Of a DNA stretch of 64,000 nucleotides, positions 62,601 through 64,000 are shown piece by piece. Each line of letters starts with the position of its first letter. Positions within the stretch are counted from its first letter, which is position 1. The position numbers were made by a program, and so were the translations under genes. This DNA comes from an uncultured Clostridia bacterium (GTDB lineage: Bacteria > Bacillota > Clostridia > TANB77 > CAG-508): positions 1 through 64,000 of the forward strand of contig CAQPBJ010000006.1 in the NCBI GenBank assembly GCA_948852945.1, in the 5' to 3' direction. The notes under the pieces were generated by a model that was not told where the DNA came from, searched no databases, and saw only the letters and a list, made by a program, of their open reading frames with translations.

Positions 62601-64000
62601 GTATACCATCAGGAAGCTTTACACAATGGGCAAAAAATATAGCTCGAAAAATGAACGATAGTAATCTTTCAAGCAATGATACAGATGAACAATTTGTAGT
62701 AGACTTTTTAAAAGCAGCAAAAGATGTAACAAAATTTGTAGATGAAAATGAATTTGAATACGGAAATGCAGAGTATATGCCACCAAGATTAAATAATGTA
62801 GTAGATGAAAAAAATGGTACAACAGATAGCAACGGAGGAAAGAAAATAACATCAGACAGAATGGTATCGTGGGCATTATATAAATGTGGATATAAAGACC
62901 AACCAGACTGCGGTTTATGTGTAGGTGAAGATGGAGACTTCATCAGTTATTGTGAAAGTAAAGAATGGAAAAGAATAACATCACCAAATGAAGTAGAAGT
63001 CGGAGACATAGTATTCACAGGAAAAATAGATGATGAAGGTAAAAAAGCAAATCATGTATTCATATGTGCAGGAGAAGGAAAAAGATATGACTGCGGAAGT
63101 CAAGACAGAATAAGATTAGAAGGTTCATATAGCAGTTACGAAGCTCAACCATTTAATGAAGACATAGGTTCAGACTTTGTTTGTGCATATAGAGTAACAG
63201 GAGATGGAGTAATAAACTCTGGATTAAAAGAAAACTTAGACGTAATAGCAATGGGAAACGGTAGAGTAACAGAATTATTAGAAGAAGGTAAAAACTTATT
63301 TACAGAAGAATATTTATCTAGAACAATATATGGAGAAGAAGCAACTGTAGGATCAAAAGAAGATCCAGTAGAAGGAAGAGAACAATCAGAAGAAGGAATT
63401 AGAATAAAACTTACAGATAACGCATTAAAAGGATATGTCTTAGTAATGTATGGATTTGATGTAAATAATAATATTTCAGTAGGACAAGAAATCAAAGTTG
63501 GAGAAGTAATAGGAAAATCATTGAATTCAGATATATATTTAATATTAATAGACAGGGACAAAGCAGTAATAGAAGATATAGAAAACTATATGAAAGTTCC
63601 TAAAAAAACAAAAGACAATTCAGGAGCATCACCACAACCATATCAAGCACAACCAGGAGACGATGTGTTATTAGCTAATATGATGCATCATGAAGGTTGC
63701 ACAAATACATTTCAAGGTGCTGGCTATGGCTCATATTCAAAAGATGAGGCTGATAGAATTAATATGATGACAGGATATGTACTAATAAATAGAGCTTTAG
63801 TAAATTTCGGAAATCATGGAACAACAATAAGAGAACAACTAGCTGCACCAGGTCAATATGCTACAGCGTATGTTGCAGATAATCAAACAGTAGAATGTTT
63901 AGAATGTTATGCAAATGCAAAATTATGTTTAAAATGGGATTGCGATTATGTAAAAAATCCAGATGGAGAAAAAATGACAAGAGATGTACTATATCAATCA
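59645..64000 (+). CDS. Large membrane-anchored wall-active T4SS protein (partial, runs off the window)
   Basis: At least 1452 residues, still open at the end. An acidic Asp/Glu-rich region covers about 1-155, then a Gly/Ala-rich region to about 247. One membrane helix (about 249-272) leads to a long outer part with an SGNH-hydrolase-like domain (FIGDDY near 845, ATGSND near 895, NPDHTG near 980), an NlpC/P60-like domain (about 1065-1180) and a SleB-like cell-wall hydrolase at the end (from about 1340). Its probable role is to open peptidoglycan for the channel. Two possible starts exist: ATG 59645 with a weak site, and CTG 59606 in frame with AGAGGTG 5 bp before it. Confidence 0.8.
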   Translation, partial: MEEQDQEEEQMAEQDEEDDANDENSAGNKFSHSLDDDEDEESEDNDKAKKKKKDNDDDKDDEDEDDDKKDKDDEDKDGEKDEGDDAAEELDDSSEKFDDAADDNHENPNDTPDYNPNPDADPDKENTQNPDEEPGNAESENPSEEGGSNKPDTGDDLDSGAGEGTNAGEAGTGGEVEAGAEAGTEAAETAGAEAEAAGASAEASAAGGEAAAAGAETAIVGAETAAAGAGTAAAGTAGGAAAGGAVAAGPVILIVLVVILIIIIVIGVAGFFTTMPQFLWNRLKEFALSLWDGVEGYFIGMDDAGVNKDDIVVAAQYLYDMGYDLVGMGFAESVEISGQPDENGNKIEPTEEYPENAIISINAPYLRSYLVAENRTYLINNYTFNLKDFATSFFNGEFFSDDGTSAWGTGLINLEDGLIAKLGMPLRGVRLGDWNLGEALEGVKIMRDSNQMRIRRLNLELAFWNSHFDYTYYSLEGWSGRYGKPFELMVTLHVATMAPDLVKEFALNKDLDAKVNIKLTDKTNISGEIYVDGESITDIVDLGTYSEDTIEWLEDQQSRYAEEIKTSMPYISSVTNHWFRNVYFEGTDSIDASGDKIGSVEIGVDDDADGLEDYNEATGVKTQKTRRLSSDDNVYKSGEDVSIEMSFINDEVPAELEGKSITIKGSIEDGMTQTKDAVRGVTNEETKKIFGEQYYIYDGTVERAKAIQEARRGANNGVKKEKVNFTKDSLQAFSILEGSDTLDAQFIYRDLKELVIELGYFEREDFYEIEKQVLEWPVPEYIPAEWPHKEIEKQVIEYGSIIACDETIAASLGISLSDLQKLTGTEEKEDEEEQLDDELDMLKGLVFIGDDYIAGLKENVNIEDAKFYCERGTGPQYWLDHIAELPEGIGTVVIATGSNDPKNYESMKGLIDALDEKYENIQMYIVEVMHVSHNHGDADAYNKLIDTYNSHVRNKCKIQPNATFIDASLGFIANGYLTNPDHTGRCIPSGSFTQWAKNIARKMNDSNLSSNDTDEQFVVDFLKAAKDVTKFVDENEFEYGNAEYMPPRLNNVVDEKNGTTDSNGGKKITSDRMVSWALYKCGYKDQPDCGLCVGEDGDFISYCESKEWKRITSPNEVEVGDIVFTGKIDDEGKKANHVFICAGEGKRYDCGSQDRIRLEGSYSSYEAQPFNEDIGSDFVCAYRVTGDGVINSGLKENLDVIAMGNGRVTELLEEGKNLFTEEYLSRTIYGEEATVGSKEDPVEGREQSEEGIRIKLTDNALKGYVLVMYGFDVNNNISVGQEIKVGEVIGKSLNSDIYLILIDRDKAVIEDIENYMKVPKKTKDNSGASPQPYQAQPGDDVLLANMMHHEGCTNTFQGAGYGSYSKDEADRINMMTGYVLINRALVNFGNHGTTIREQLAAPGQYATAYVADNQTVECLECYANAKLCLKWDCDYVKNPDGEKMTRDVLYQS

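Noticed and set aside
62346..63561. Minus-strand frames in the last kilobases
   Set aside because: Opposite to the clearly coding plus-strand hydrolase domains; composition is Leu/Ser-rich antisense type.

Overview
The window is a very AT-rich chromosomal segment from a low-GC Gram-positive bacterium. Genes use AGGAGG-type ribosome binding sites and sigma-A promoters, TGA works as a stop and Trp is TGG, so the code is standard. The gene set (LCP protein, DacF-type carboxypeptidase, ComEA, Bce-type peptide resistance module, ECF sigma factor, ferredoxin, ferredoxin-thioredoxin-reductase-like protein) points to an anaerobic member of the Clostridia. A species name cannot be given; an uncultured gut-type lineage is an inference.

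Layout. (1) 1-3430: a tRNA-Pro gene with two collapsed copies of its acceptor stem upstream (160-176, 1735-1751). Each copy follows a 12-bp-period repeat at exactly the same distance, so they look like attachment sites of tandem integrative elements. The 1.57 kb between them holds only an AAA ATPase gene. (2) 3561-36539: mostly ordinary chromosome. It holds a MerR/GNAT pair with a 19-bp-spacer promoter, an ECF sigma factor with an anti-sigma factor fused to an FtsX-like extracellular domain, nadD-nadE, a BceABRS-like module with a consensus operator, a TetR-controlled ABC exporter, a CcdA/thioredoxin/FTR-like redox cluster, a second ABC exporter, DNA repair and Nudix genes, a higher-GC GH13 glycosidase, cell-envelope genes, and an AbiE-like toxin-antitoxin pair. 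(3) 36597-49293: an integrative mobilizable element of about 12.7 kb in the 3' end of an initiator tRNA-fMet gene. It carries a MobV relaxase, a recognisable oriT, a Type III restriction-modification system, XRE regulators, a Spo0A-C-like regulator, a sigma-like protein, a DUF3846-like protein, an excisionase-like protein and a tyrosine integrase. (4) 49486-64000 (runs off the end): a Gram-positive type IV secretion locus with four VirB2-like pilins, a VirB3/PrgI-like protein, a VirB4 split into two genes, two VirB6/TrbL-like proteins (one frameshifted), two VirB8-like proteins and a very large wall-active protein. No relaxase or coupling protein of this second system lies inside the window.

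How the parts may work together. The mobilizable element has relaxase and oriT but no transfer channel, and a channel locus lies just beyond its tRNA target; whether that channel can move it is untested. The most unusual items are the anti-sigma/FtsX-domain fusion, the minimal att-flanked ATPase cassette, the Trp-codon-rich leader followed by a terminator inside the mobile element, and the component duplication in the secretion locus. Two genes carry frameshifts (A-tract at about 47216-47226; about 55595 in a VirB6-like gene); these may be real mutations or sequence errors.
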